64,000 nt of DNA from Novosphingobium sp. PhB165 (GTDB lineage: Bacteria > Pseudomonadota > Alphaproteobacteria > Sphingomonadales > Sphingomonadaceae), in assembly GCF_004341845.1 (NCBI RefSeq), contig NZ_SLVB01000004.1, positions 310,001 through 374,000 on the forward strand, read 5' to 3'. Below, piece after piece: positions 44,910-54,948 of this stretch (positions are counted from its first letter, which is position 1; each line of letters starts with the position of its first letter). The position numbers and the translations under genes are program-made. Under the pieces are notes generated by a model. The model did no database searches. It was not told the origin of the DNA and saw nothing but the letters and a program-made list of their open reading frames with translations.

Positions 44910-45863
44910 TTAGGAGTTCACGGCCTCAAGCGTGCTGTCGCCAGCCTCATCCGCAGGCGGCGTGGCCTTGCGGGTGCGGCGGCGGCGGGGCTTTTCCTCG
45001 GCCTTGGCGGCTTCGGCATCGGCTTCGGGGGCTTCGTCCGTGCTCGGCTGGGCCTTCTTGCTGGCCTTGGCCGAGATGGCGGGGGGCAGCGTGGAAGGAT
45101 CGAGCGCGAGCTCGGCAGCAGCTTGCGGGGCAGCTTCCACGGGGGCGGCATTGCCGTCCGCTTCGGCGGCTTCACCGTCCTCGCGGCGGTCGCGGCGCGG
45201 CTTGCGCTGCTTCAGACCGCGATTGCCACGGGGTTCGCCGCGAATGTCGCGAACGAAGGGGTTTTCGGCCGGTTCGTAGACCGAACGTTCGCCTTCGCTC
45301 TCGCCTTCGTTGCCGGCGGTTTCGATGCTGTCTTCGGCCGGAGCCTCGACACGCGGCGCACGTTCCTGACGCTCAGGGCGGTCCTGACGTTCGGGACGGT
45401 CCTGGCGCTCGGGGCGTTCCTGACGCTCCTGACGTTCGGGCCGATCCTGACGCTCCGGACGGTCCTGCCGTTCGGGGCGATCCTGACGTTCCTGCCGCTC
45501 AGGGCGCGGTTGGCGGTCCTGCTGATAGCTGCGCTCGGCGGTCGATTCGAAATCGCCGTAATCGTCGCCGTACTCGTCCGAATAATCGGGCGTGCGATCG
45601 TCACGACGGGGTTGGCGTGCGTCGTCCTGACGCTGTTTCTGGTCGGCCAGCACGCGGAAATAGTGATCCGCGAACTGAAGGTAGTACTCCTCCGTCACAC
45701 GATCACCGTTGAGGTGGGAATCGTGGGCGAGCTTCCTGTACTTCTCCAGCAGCTGCGGCGCGTTGCCGCGTGCCCTGCTGTCGATCCGGTTCGTTTGCTG
45801 ACCGCCCTGCGGGCGATTGTTACCGCGGCCGCGCCGACGGTTATTACCACGATTATTATTCAA
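44910..45863 (-). CDS. DUF4167 domain protein with RPERQ repeats
   Basis: A 317-residue protein. The N-terminal region is Arg/Asn/Gly-rich (MNNNRGNNRRRGRGNNRPQG), then a DUF4167 block (LLEKYRKLAHDSHLNGDRVTEEYY). Residues 117-168 are tandem RPERQ(D/E) repeats, followed by an acidic, Ala/Glu-rich tail. It is mostly disordered and looks like an RNA-binding protein; DUF4167 proteins are common in alphaproteobacteria. The start codon is TTG at 45863 with AGGAAA ahead. It was likely cotranscribed with none of its neighbours. Confidence 0.85.
   Translation of the reverse strand: MNNNRGNNRRRGRGNNRPQGGQQTNRIDSRARGNAPQLLEKYRKLAHDSHLNGDRVTEEYYLQFADHYFRVLADQKQRQDDARQPRRDDRTPDYSDEYGDDYGDFESTAERSYQQDRQPRPERQERQDRPERQDRPERQDRPERQERQERPERQDRPERQDRPERQERAPRVEAPAEDSIETAGNEGESEGERSVYEPAENPFVRDIRGEPRGNRGLKQRKPRRDRREDGEAAEADGNAAPVEAAPQAAAELALDPSTLPPAISAKASKKAQPSTDEAPEADAEAAKAEEKPRRRRTRKATPPADEAGDSTLEAVNS
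45360..45515 (-). repeat. Tandem 15-bp repeat inside the DUF4167 gene
   Basis: The segment coding residues 117-168 repeats the RPERQ(D/E) unit about nine times; the period is 15-18 bp. Unequal recombination could change copy number without breaking the frame. Confidence 0.85.
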
Positions 45864-46101
45864 GGATTATTTCCTCAAAACCCTGGGTATCGGCCGGATC
45901 CCATCGGGCCGAACTGCCGTACGTCACAAGATCACGGAGCGCCCCCGCGTGCCGTGACTTCCACCTCTGCCGTGCCGTGCAGCGTTGCTGCCGCGACTGT
46001 CATGCAAATGATGGAGATGAAGCGTCCGCATGGGAAATTCCATCCATGTGCCGCTTCGCCTCAATCCTTAGGCATTCCGGCGCCGGATTCCAAGCGGAAT
46101 C

Positions 46102-46962
46102 TCACGCGCCTGTTGAAAACTCCAGCACGCGAGGGCGATTTCCGAGGTCGCGGTGCAAACGACTGGAAAGATCGGCTTCGCGCCCGATCGCCGCGACCGA
46201 CTCGGCCTGTTGATAGCCGATCTCGACCAGCGCGATGCCGCGCGGGGCGAGCAGGCGGACCAGCTGGGGCACCAGGATTCGATAGTCGTCCAGCCCGTGT
46301 TCACCCGAATAGAGCGCGCTGGCCGGCTCAAAGGCGGCGACCGAGCGATCGAGTTCCACGGTGGTCTCGACATAGGGCGGGTTGGCAAGGATCAGGTCGA
46401 ACGGACCGCCCAGTGCGTGGTCCCAGCCGGGGACGTGCCAGTCGGCCAGGGCCATGCGGGCGCGTTCGGCAAGTCCCAGCGCCTCGGCATTGCCCGCCGC
46501 GACCGCAAGCGCGCCCGGCGAGCTGTCTATGCCCACCCCGCGTGCCTCGGGCAGATTGGCGAGCACCGCCAGCAAGAGTGCGCCCGATCCCGTGCCGCAG
46601 TCGAGCACGGTCCGGGCATCGGGCCGGGCGGCAAGCGCGGCCTCTACCAGAACTTCCGAATCGCTGCGCGGGATCAGCACGTCCGGGCCTACCGTGAAGG
46701 GCAGGCCGAAGAATTCCTGAGAGCCGGTGATGTAGGCGACCGGCTCGTGCTCGGCGCGGCGGTCCACCAGCGCCGCGAAGCCTTCGGGCGCGGGATCGCG
46801 CATGCGGGAGAGCAGCATGGAGGAGCGCGTGGTGCCCAGTGCGTGGGCCATCAGCACTTCGGCGTCGAGCCGGGCGGTGTCGCTGGTTGACGCGAGGCGG
46901 TCCGCGGCCTCGCGGATGGCTTCGCCGACGGTGGGGCCGAGGGCGGGGGGCGGCTCAATCAT
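46102..46962 (-). CDS. prmC: Peptide chain release factor N5-glutamine methyltransferase
   Basis: A 286-residue protein. The N-terminal helical domain is followed by the SAM-binding LDCGTGSGALLLAV and the substrate NPPY motif (ILANPPYVETT). It methylates the GGQ glutamine of release factors. It follows prfA on the same strand after a 147-base repeat-bearing gap, so both are one functional unit. The 238-base gap after it (45864-46101) holds nothing I can identify. Confidence 0.96.
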   Translation of the reverse strand: MIEPPPALGPTVGEAIREAADRLASTSDTARLDAEVLMAHALGTTRSSMLLSRMRDPAPEGFAALVDRRAEHEPVAYITGSQEFFGLPFTVGPDVLIPRSDSEVLVEAALAARPDARTVLDCGTGSGALLLAVLANLPEARGVGIDSSPGALAVAAGNAEALGLAERARMALADWHVPGWDHALGGPFDLILANPPYVETTVELDRSVAAFEPASALYSGEHGLDDYRILVPQLVRLLAPRGIALVEIGYQQAESVAAIGREADLSSRLHRDLGNRPRVLEFSTGA

Positions 46963-47087
46963 CCTTCGACAAGCTCAGGATGAGCGGGGAAGGGGTGATT
47001 GGGGCAAGGAGCGAGCGGGGAAGAGGGAGCGAGCGCGAAAGAGAGCCATATTGCACCCAGTCCCGCTCGCCCTGAGCTTGTCGAAGG
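46963..47087. repeat. Inverted pair of CCTTCGACAAGCTCAGG repeats between prmC and prfA
   Basis: A 25-bp unit (CCTTCGACAAGCTCAGGATG then AGCGG) at 46963-46987 faces a near copy at 47063-47087 in inverted orientation. The same pair occurs at 49784-49863. This is a widespread REP-like palindromic repeat in alphaproteobacteria and pseudomonads. Confidence 0.8.
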
Positions 47088-47109
47088 GCCCGGCACAACC
47101 CCAGCCCGG

Positions 47110-48180
<1,071 letters not shown>

Positions 48181-48217
48181 CAGGTGGCTCCCACGCCGAT
48201 TTCGGTCCGCACTTTAT

Positions 48218-48304
48218 CCGTCATCCCGATGAACGCGGGGATCCCGCTTGTTCTGGCGGCGTGGCGAAAAGGAAGCGGGGCCCCCGCATGCGCGGGGGCG
48301 ACGG
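48218..48304. repeat. Palindromic intergenic repeat, short form (copy C)
   Basis: CCGTCATCCCGATGAACGCG and the right arm ending in CGGGGGCGACGG enclose GCTTGTTCTGGCG and AAGGAAGCGGGG. It lies between prfA and hisS, both on the minus strand, in a 178-base gap. The left arm carries changes relative to copies A and B. Confidence 0.8.
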
Positions 48305-48358
48305 CATTGTATATCGCTTCGGTGTGTGTTGCGTCAGTCGAGAGGAGGTCAGCCGAAA

Positions 48359-49615
48359 TCACGGGTGGACCGACTGGAGAACCTGCTCGACCGCGAGATA
48401 TTCGGCGGTCGGCTCGGCGGCGCGCAAGTTGGCGACCGGCTGGCCGTCCTTCGTGCCGAACGAGATGAGCACTTTCGCGCCCATCTTCACGGCCTTGTCG
48501 AAGCGCTTGCGCGGGCTGCCGGTGGCGATCATCTCGGCATCGAGGCCCTGGAAACGCAGCGCGGTGATGACCTTCTGTGCATAGGCGAGTGCGGCATCGT
48601 CCTCGACCGCCAGCACCACGGTCAGCGGCGTCTCGGCCAGCGTGCCCGCATCGGCGACCAGCATCGCCAGACGCTCGATCCCCGCTGCCCAGCCGACGGC
48701 CGGGGTCGCCGGACCGCCGAGGCTTTCCATCAGCCCGTCATAGCGGCCGCCGCCGAGCACGGTGCCCTGCGCGCCGAGGCGGCTGGTGACGAATTCGAAC
48801 GCCGTGTGGCGATAGTAGTCGAGCCCGCGCACAAGTGCGGGTGCCCGTTCGTAGGCAACGCCCGCCGCGTCGAGGCCCTGCGTCACCGCGGCGAAGAAGT
48901 CCTGCGCCTCGGCCGAGAGGAAGTCGTCGATACGCGGGGCGTCAGCCACGAAGACCTTGTCGCGCGGGTCCTTGGAATCGAGGATGCGTAGCGGATTGCG
49001 TTCGAGGCGATCCTGCGAATCCTCGGACAGATCGGCCTTGTGGGCGCGGAAGTATTCAATCAGCGCCGCACGCCAGCTGTCGCGGCTGGCCGCATCGCCC
49101 AGCGTGTTGAGCTGGAGCGTCACGCCCTCCGAAATCCCCAGTTCCTTGAGGAGCTGGTCGGCAAGCACCAGCAGTTCCACGTCGGCGGTCGGTTCGGCCG
49201 CGCCGATCAGTTCGGCGTCGATCTGGTGGAACTGGCGATAGCGGCCCTTCTGCGGGCGCTCGTAGCGGAACAGCGGGCCGTGCGTGGCGATCTTGACCGG
49301 GGCGAATTGCTTCCAGCCGTTGGTCAGATAGGCGCGCGCGATTCCGGCGGTGAATTCGGGGCGCAGCGTGAGCGGGTCACCGCCGCGATCCTCGAACGAG
49401 TACATTTCCTTGGACACGACGTCGGTGGTCTCGCCGATCGAGCGGGAGAACACGGCGGTATCCTCGAACACCGGCATTTCCGCGCGGCGGAAGCGGTAGA
49501 GCTTGCGAATGCGCTCGAACGTCTCGACGACATGCGCGAAAGCCTCGGCGTCTGCGCCGAAGATGTCCTGGGTTCCGCGGATCGCCTGAGGCGTCTTGGT
49601 CGATGTGCTGCTCAT
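48359..49615 (-). CDS. hisS: Histidyl-tRNA synthetase
   Basis: A 418-residue class II synthetase. Motif 2 is [16 protein letters not shown], motif 3 is [10 protein letters not shown], and the histidine loop [16 protein letters not shown] is present. The C-terminal anticodon domain follows. The start [10 protein letters not shown] at 49615 was chosen over a long open extension. Confidence 0.97.
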   Translation of the reverse strand: MSSTSTKTPQAIRGTQDIFGADAEAFAHVVETFERIRKLYRFRRAEMPVFEDTAVFSRSIGETTDVVSKEMYSFEDRGGDPLTLRPEFTAGIARAYLTNGWKQFAPVKIATHGPLFRYERPQKGRYRQFHQIDAELIGAAEPTADVELLVLADQLLKELGISEGVTLQLNTLGDAASRDSWRAALIEYFRAHKADLSEDSQDRLERNPLRILDSKDPRDKVFVADAPRIDDFLSAEAQDFFAAVTQGLDAAGVAYERAPALVRGLDYYRHTAFEFVTSRLGAQGTVLGGGRYDGLMESLGGPATPAVGWAAGIERLAMLVADAGTLAETPLTVVLAVEDDAALAYAQKVITALRFQGLDAEMIATGSPRKRFDKAVKMGAKVLISFGTKDGQPVANLRAAEPTAEYLAVEQVLQSVHP

Positions 49616-49701
49616 AACGCGCGCGCTTAGCCCGATTGCGGCGGCGGGGAAAGTGGCTGCGGTGCAAGCGGGGGATTGGGCGTGGAAATAGGCGGGCTCT
49701 G

Positions 49702-49750
49702 TCCTCCCCGGCACGGGGAGGTGGCAGCCCGCAGGGCTGACGGAGGGGAG
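49702..49750. repeat. Double-hairpin intergenic repeat
   Basis: CTCCCCG-GCA-CGGGGAG is followed by GGCAGCC-CGCA-GGGCTGA and CGGAGGGGAG. This type of element is frequent between genes of sphingomonads and rhizobia. It is part of the 335-base gap 49616-49950 between hisS and the M61 peptidase gene, which also holds the repeat pair at 49784; no gene or clear promoter was seen there. Confidence 0.65.
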
Positions 49751-49783
49751 TCGCGTCCTCACGCGACCGTTGCGTCGTGGCAT

Positions 49784-49863
49784 CCTTCGACAAGCTCAGG
49801 ATGAGCGGGGCGCAGTTTCCCATCCCCTCGAATGGATGCCGCTCATCCTGAGCTTGTCGAAGG
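49784..49863. repeat. Inverted pair of CCTTCGACAAGCTCAGG repeats upstream of the M61 gene
   Basis: The 25-bp unit at 49784-49808 is an exact reverse complement of 49839-49863, with a 30-base centre. It is the same family as the pair at 46963-47087, which differs by a few bases. Confidence 0.85.
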
Positions 49864-49950
49864 ACCGAAAATTACCGCACCTGCTGGACCGGAACGCATG
49901 AGTGAATTGGATGGTTGCCAAATCCCGCAACAGCCGCAAAGAATGGCGAA

Positions 49951-51906
49951 ATGAAATATCGTACCGCGGTCGTCACGCTCTTCGCCCTCCTTTCCGTCTC
50001 CACCCCGGCGCTGGCGCAAGCTTCGGCGCAGGAGTCTGCCACGCGCACGACTCCGACCGCGCCCGCGCTGCCCGATCCGCTGCCGGCGGCGCAGGACAAG
50101 CCCTATGCCGGGACGATCACGCTCGACATCGATGCCAGCGACACCGTGCGCGGCGTCTATAAGGTGACGCAGCAGGTCCCGGTCGCCCCTGGCACGCGGA
50201 ACCTGATCCTGATCCAGCCGAGCTGGCTGCCCGGCAATCACTCGCCCACCGGCCCCTTCGCGCTGCTGGCGGACATCCACTTCTTTGCCGACGGCAAGGA
50301 AATCACGTGGCAGCGGGACACCGTGGCGGTGAACGCCTTCCATCTCGACCTGCCGGCCGGCACCCAGATGGTGACGGTGAAGTTCGTCCACACCTCGCCG
50401 GTGCAGGCCAAGGAAGGCCGCATCACGATGACGCAGGAGATGCTCAATCTTCAGTGGGAGAAGATGAGCCTCTATCCGGCCGGTTATTATACGCGCGGGA
50501 TCACCTTCAAGCCGACCGTGAAGTTCCCGGCGGGCTGGACCGTCTACACCGCGCTCGACGGCAAGGCCCAGCAGGGCGACACCGTCACCTGGAGCCCGAT
50601 CGATTACGAACGCCTTGTCGATTCGCCTATCTTCGCCGGCAAGTATGCGCAGAGCTGGGATCTCGGCCACGGCGTGAGCATGAACGTGGTGGCGGATGAG
50701 TCCAAGCTGCTCGGCATCAAGCCCGAGAACATGCAGACTTATCGCAACCTCGTCTCGCAGGCGCTGTTCACGTTCGGCGCCCGCCACTTCGACCACTATG
50801 ACTTCCTGCTGGCACTGACCGACCGCATGGGCGGCATCGGCCTCGAACACCACCGTTCGAGCGAGAACCAGATGGAACCGCGCGTCTGGGTCGATTGGGA
50901 CAAGATGGACTGGGATCGCAACGTGATCCCGCACGAATTCACGCATAGCTGGAACGGCAAGTACCGCCGCCCGGCCGACTTGTGGACGCCGGACTTCCAG
51001 CAGCCGATGCAGAACACGCTGCTCTGGGTCTACGAAGGCCAGACGCAGTTCTGGGGCTACATCCTCGCCGCGCGTTCGGGCGTGCAGACCAAGCAGACCA
51101 CGCTCGACACGCTGGCCGGCGCCGTTGCCCGCTATGCCGAGGCGACGCCGGGTCGCGGCTGGCGTTCGGTGGAAGACACCACCCACGCACCGATCATCAA
51201 CGAGCGCCGCCCGCTGCCCTATACCTCGATCACCCGCACCGAGGACTATTATGTCGAAGGCGCGCTGACCTGGCTCGAAGCGGACCAGATCATCCGCCAG
51301 GGCACCAAGGGCGCCAAGGGCCTCGACGATTTCGCCAAAGCCTTCTTCGGCGTGCGCGACGGCGACTGGGGCGAGCTGACCTACAACTTCGACGATGTCG
51401 TGAAGACGCTGAACGGCATCTATCCCTACGATTGGGCCAGCTTCCTCAAGACCCGCATCTACGCCACCAACCAGCCGGCGCCCACCAAGGGCATCGAGAT
51501 GGCCGGCTACAAGCTGGTCTGGAAGGACACCCAGAACGCCTACGAAAAGGGCCTCGGCGATTCGCGCAAGTCGCTGGACCTCAGCTACTCGCTGGGCGTG
51601 TCGCTCGACAACGAAGGCACTGTTACCGCCACGGTGTGGGACAGCCTTGGCTACAATGCCGGTCTGGTGGGCGGCGTGAAGGTCGTTGCAGTGAACGGCA
51701 GGGCCTATAGCGCCGACGGGATCAAGGACGCGATCACTGCCGCCAAGACCGCCAAGGAGCCGATCAGCCTGCTGGTGAAGCGCGGCGATGCGTTCCAGAC
51801 CGTCTCGCTCGATTACCACGGCGGCCTGCGCTGGCCCTGGCTGGAAAGCACCACGCCGGGCAAGGCCAATGGGCTTGACCGCCTGCTGGCGCCGCGCACG
51901 AAATAA
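49951..51906 (+). CDS. M61 family metallopeptidase (glycyl aminopeptidase-like), secreted
   Basis: A 651-residue protein with a signal peptide (MKYRTAVVTLFALLSVSTPA with ALAQA cleavage). The zinc site is H328-EFTH in VIPHEFTHSWNGKYRRP, with a downstream Glu (LLWVYEGQTQFW). GGIGLEHHRS is the M61 hallmark. A C-terminal PDZ-like region (about residues 540-640, DSLGYNAGLVGGVKVVAVNG) follows. It likely trims peptides in the periplasm. Confidence 0.92.
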   Translation: MKYRTAVVTLFALLSVSTPALAQASAQESATRTTPTAPALPDPLPAAQDKPYAGTITLDIDASDTVRGVYKVTQQVPVAPGTRNLILIQPSWLPGNHSPTGPFALLADIHFFADGKEITWQRDTVAVNAFHLDLPAGTQMVTVKFVHTSPVQAKEGRITMTQEMLNLQWEKMSLYPAGYYTRGITFKPTVKFPAGWTVYTALDGKAQQGDTVTWSPIDYERLVDSPIFAGKYAQSWDLGHGVSMNVVADESKLLGIKPENMQTYRNLVSQALFTFGARHFDHYDFLLALTDRMGGIGLEHHRSSENQMEPRVWVDWDKMDWDRNVIPHEFTHSWNGKYRRPADLWTPDFQQPMQNTLLWVYEGQTQFWGYILAARSGVQTKQTTLDTLAGAVARYAEATPGRGWRSVEDTTHAPIINERRPLPYTSITRTEDYYVEGALTWLEADQIIRQGTKGAKGLDDFAKAFFGVRDGDWGELTYNFDDVVKTLNGIYPYDWASFLKTRIYATNQPAPTKGIEMAGYKLVWKDTQNAYEKGLGDSRKSLDLSYSLGVSLDNEGTVTATVWDSLGYNAGLVGGVKVVAVNGRAYSADGIKDAITAAKTAKEPISLLVKRGDAFQTVSLDYHGGLRWPWLESTTPGKANGLDRLLAPRTK

Positions 51907-52195
51907 GTAAAACCGGCTCAGGCCGGCGACTATTCGGAGCGGGGTCGGGCCATGGTCCGGCCCCGTTTCGTTTGTGTGCAGGTGGCGGAAACGCGCGGCC
52001 GGGCGGCCGATGTTGTCACATCCGCGCACGGATCCGGTCATGTTTTGTCACGGCAGCGGTTCCGCGATCCTTGCGCCGCAAGTGCGAATAGGCGGTTGCG
52101 ATGCATTAACCGTCCCGCTAAGCCCCGCCGTCAAAGTTCAAGGCGGCGCACGCTCAGTAGCGCCGCTCAAATCGTGCCCGTTGAAAAGGACCAAC

Positions 52196-52741
52196 ATGCG
52201 CATCGACATGATCCCTGTCGGCAAGAATCCGCCGGAGAGCCTGAACGTCATCATCGAGGTTCCCGTTGGCGGTGAGCCGGTGAAGTACGAATTCGACAAG
52301 GATTCGGGCGCGCTCTTCGTGGACCGCATCCTGCACACGCCGATGCGTTACCCCGCCAACTACGGCTTCGTTCCGCACACCCTTTCGCCCGACGGTGACC
52401 CGCTCGACGCGCTGGTCGTTGCCCGCTCGCCCTTCGTGCCCGGCTCGGTCGTGCGCGTGCGCCCGATCGCGGTGCTGAACCTGGAAGACGAGCACGGCGG
52501 CGACGAAAAGCTCGTCTGCGTGCCCGACGACAAGACCTTCCCGTATTACTCGGACGTGCAGGAAAAGGGCGATCTTCCGCCGATCGTGTTCAGCCAGATC
52601 GAGCACTTCTTCACGCACTACAAGGACCTTGAGGCCGAGAAGTGGGTGCGCGTCGGTACCTGGGGCGGCGCTGACGAAGCCCGCCAGATCGTTGTCGAGG
52701 CGATCGAGCGCTACGAGGCGGACAAGGCTGCCAAGGCCTGA
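52196..52741 (+). CDS. ppa: Inorganic pyrophosphatase
   Basis: A 181-residue family I enzyme. YPANYGFVPHTLSPDGDPLDAL contains the Asp cluster (D-G-D-P-L-D) that binds Mg2+. It hydrolyses pyrophosphate to phosphate. AAAAGGA precedes the ATG at 52196. The in-frame extension to 51974 was rejected. The 289-base gap upstream (51907-52195) shows no gene. Confidence 0.97.
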   Translation: MRIDMIPVGKNPPESLNVIIEVPVGGEPVKYEFDKDSGALFVDRILHTPMRYPANYGFVPHTLSPDGDPLDALVVARSPFVPGSVVRVRPIAVLNLEDEHGGDEKLVCVPDDKTFPYYSDVQEKGDLPPIVFSQIEHFFTHYKDLEAEKWVRVGTWGGADEARQIVVEAIERYEADKAAKA

Positions 52742-52771
52742 GCCACTACAAGTTCACACCCCATGTGAAGG

Positions 52772-52803
52772 AAGGGCCGGCGGAGTGATCCGTCGGCCCT
52801 TTT
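52772..52803 (+). terminator. Terminator of ppa
   Basis: AAGGGCCGGCGGA and TCCGTCGGCCCTT pair with one mismatch (12 of 13), a 4-base loop and TTTT after it. It lies 30 bases after the ppa stop. Confidence 0.88.
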
Positions 52804-52857
52804 CCGTTTCGGGGTCGGACTGAATTCCTCCCGCCATGAGGGGAGGATACCCGAACG

Positions 52858-53886
52858 TCAGGCCGGTTGGCGCAGTTCTTCCACCAGCCTCGGGACATCG
52901 GCCAGCGCGCGCAGGGCGTCGTTGAGGTGCGTGCAGCCTTCCGGACCGCGCAGCATTTCCAGCACATCCTCGCGCACTTGCCCGAGGTTGCGGCCGACCA
53001 GACGCGCGACATTGTGGACCGCACCGGGGCATTCGCGGAACGGCAGGATGCGCGCCTCGGGGGCGAGGCTCAGCACTTCCAGCGTCTCCGCATCGACGGT
53101 CGCGGCAAGGTTGTATTCGTGGATGGCGACGCGGCCGCCCTCGCGCAGCTTGGCGCTGTCCTGAAAGGCCGAGGCGATGCGGATCAGGCCGCCGTCGCGC
53201 GTCACATCGATGCGGCGGGCGCGGCGGAAGCCGGGGCCTTCGTGTTCAAGGAACTGGTGCCAGCCCTCGGGATCGGCGGCGTTGCGAAGATTTCCCGCGT
53301 CCGCATCGGCCACTTTGTCCAGCGCGGCGGTGCCGGAAACACCGCTGTTGCCCTCCTGAAGGCCCCAGCAGACATTGGCACGCTGGGCCAGCGCGGAGGC
53401 GCCGTCTTCCGCGCCCAGCCGCTCGCGCAGCAGGTCCATGCGTTCGGGGTACCATTGCCCCCATGCGAACGAGGAGACGAGCGCAGTACCGGAAAGGTCG
53501 TCCAGCACGAGATAGAGCGGATCGGCCTGCGCGATCAGTTCGGGCATGATTTCGCGCAGGGCCATGCGCAGATGGCCTCCGGCGCGCGCGCCGACGAGTT
53601 GGCCGATCGTCGCCGGGGCCGGGTCTGCGGCGATCCGGGTGATCGTCTTGTCCTCGGTCATCCGCAGCGAGAATTCGCCGGTGGCCAGCGTATGGCCGCT
53701 GCCGTCCGGGCCGGTCAGGTAATCGCGTGCGCGGCCGACGAAAAGGCGCTCGCCTTCGGGGCCATCGGGCCAGGCCACATCGATGCTGGACGTGCGGCGC
53801 AGCGAGTTCGCGGGGCGCACCGGCGCCGGGTTCGCTGTTTGGCGCGGAGGCGGCGGATAGGACGCGGAAGGAATCGACGTGGTCAT
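52858..53886 (-). CDS. DUF2889 domain protein
   Basis: A 342-residue protein with the DUF2889 pattern: an FRRARRIDVTRDGG block near residue 220 and the conserved C-terminal RGPEGCTHLNDALRALAD. No signal or membrane segment. Function unknown. It is next to the P450/dehydrogenase genes, and DUF2889 genes are often found in catabolic clusters of sphingomonads and related bacteria; a link to hydrophobic-compound degradation is possible but unproven. It is the last gene of the minus-strand run. Confidence 0.75.
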   Translation of the reverse strand: MTTSIPSASYPPPPRQTANPAPVRPANSLRRTSSIDVAWPDGPEGERLFVGRARDYLTGPDGSGHTLATGEFSLRMTEDKTITRIAADPAPATIGQLVGARAGGHLRMALREIMPELIAQADPLYLVLDDLSGTALVSSFAWGQWYPERMDLLRERLGAEDGASALAQRANVCWGLQEGNSGVSGTAALDKVADADAGNLRNAADPEGWHQFLEHEGPGFRRARRIDVTRDGGLIRIASAFQDSAKLREGGRVAIHEYNLAATVDAETLEVLSLAPEARILPFRECPGAVHNVARLVGRNLGQVREDVLEMLRGPEGCTHLNDALRALADVPRLVEELRQPA

Positions 53887-53917
53887 GGTGGCATCCTGCG
53901 ATTTTTGTTTTCGCCGA

Positions 53918-54940
53918 TCAGCCTGACACCTTCACCAGCAGCTTGCCTAGATGGTTGTTGCCAGAAAACACCCCGGCGAAGGCTTCAGGCGCGGAATCCA
54001 GCCCCTCGACCACCGATTCCGGGCAGCGGATGCGCCCCTCGGCGATCCAGCCGGCGATATCGTCCAGCGCCTGCTGGCCGCCGACGAGGAAGCCGCCGAA
54101 GCCCTTGATCTCCAGACCCTTGGACATGATCGTGCGGAAAAATCCGGGCAGACGGTCAGGCCCCGGGCCTTCGAGTCCCATGCCGTAATAGGCGATGAAA
54201 CCGCAGACCGGCATCCGCGCGCCGCGCTTGAGGTGGGGAAGGACGGCCAGCATCACGTCGCCGCCGACATTGTCGATGAAGACGTCGGCGCCTTCGGACA
54301 GTGCCTTGGCGAGTTGCTCGGCGAAGTCGGGTGCCTTGTAGTCGGCAGCGGCATCGAAGCCGAGGTCGATCAGCCCCCGGCACTTGTCCGGCCCGCCGGC
54401 GATACCGATCACGCGCGCGCCGCGTATCTTGGCGATCTGCCCGGCAAGGCTGCCCACCGCGCCCGCTGCGGCCGAGATCACCACCGTCTCGCCCGCCGCG
54501 ACGCGGCCGATGCCGATCACGCAGGCATGGGCGGTCTGCCCCGGCATCCCAAGCGCGCCCAGCGCGGTGGAGACGGGTGCCTGCGCGGGATCGAGCTTTC
54601 TTGGCGGCCCGCGCCAATCGGCCTTGTCCGGCGCGACGAGGGCATATTCGCGCCATCCGGTACGATCCTCCACCACATCCCCCACCGCATAGCCGGGGTG
54701 GTTGGAGGCGACGACTTCGCTGACCGTCGGGCCGTACATGACCTCGCCGGGATGGACCTGCGTCACGCCGGAAAGGCGCTTTTCGTCGATGGCGAAGCGG
54801 ATCAGCGGGTCGAGACCCAGCCAGAGCGTCCGCAGCAGCACCTCACCCTCGCCCGGCACGGGAATCGGCGCCGCTTCCACGCGGAAGTCCGAAGGCTTCG
54901 GGTTGCCTTGCGCATAGCGTGCCAGCACGACCTGCTTCAT
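53918..54940 (-). CDS. NADP-dependent oxidoreductase, zinc-less MDR (leukotriene B4 12-hydroxydehydrogenase-like)
   Basis: A 340-residue medium-chain reductase. The Rossmann motif is VISAAAGAVGSLAGQIAKIRG (A-A-x-G-x-x-G), with GLGPDPLIRF-like N-terminal part (LGLDPLIRFAIDE). Catalytic zinc ligands are absent, matching enoyl or quinone reductases of this type. It reduces double bonds of 2-alkenals or similar using NADPH. It lies 8 bases after the P450 gene on the minus strand. Confidence 0.9.
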   Translation of the reverse strand: MKQVVLARYAQGNPKPSDFRVEAAPIPVPGEGEVLLRTLWLGLDPLIRFAIDEKRLSGVTQVHPGEVMYGPTVSEVVASNHPGYAVGDVVEDRTGWREYALVAPDKADWRGPPRKLDPAQAPVSTALGALGMPGQTAHACVIGIGRVAAGETVVISAAAGAVGSLAGQIAKIRGARVIGIAGGPDKCRGLIDLGFDAAADYKAPDFAEQLAKALSEGADVFIDNVGGDVMLAVLPHLKRGARMPVCGFIAYYGMGLEGPGPDRLPGFFRTIMSKGLEIKGFGGFLVGGQQALDDIAGWIAEGRIRCPESVVEGLDSAPEAFAGVFSGNNHLGKLLVKVSG

Positions 54941-54948
54941 GGTGCCGC

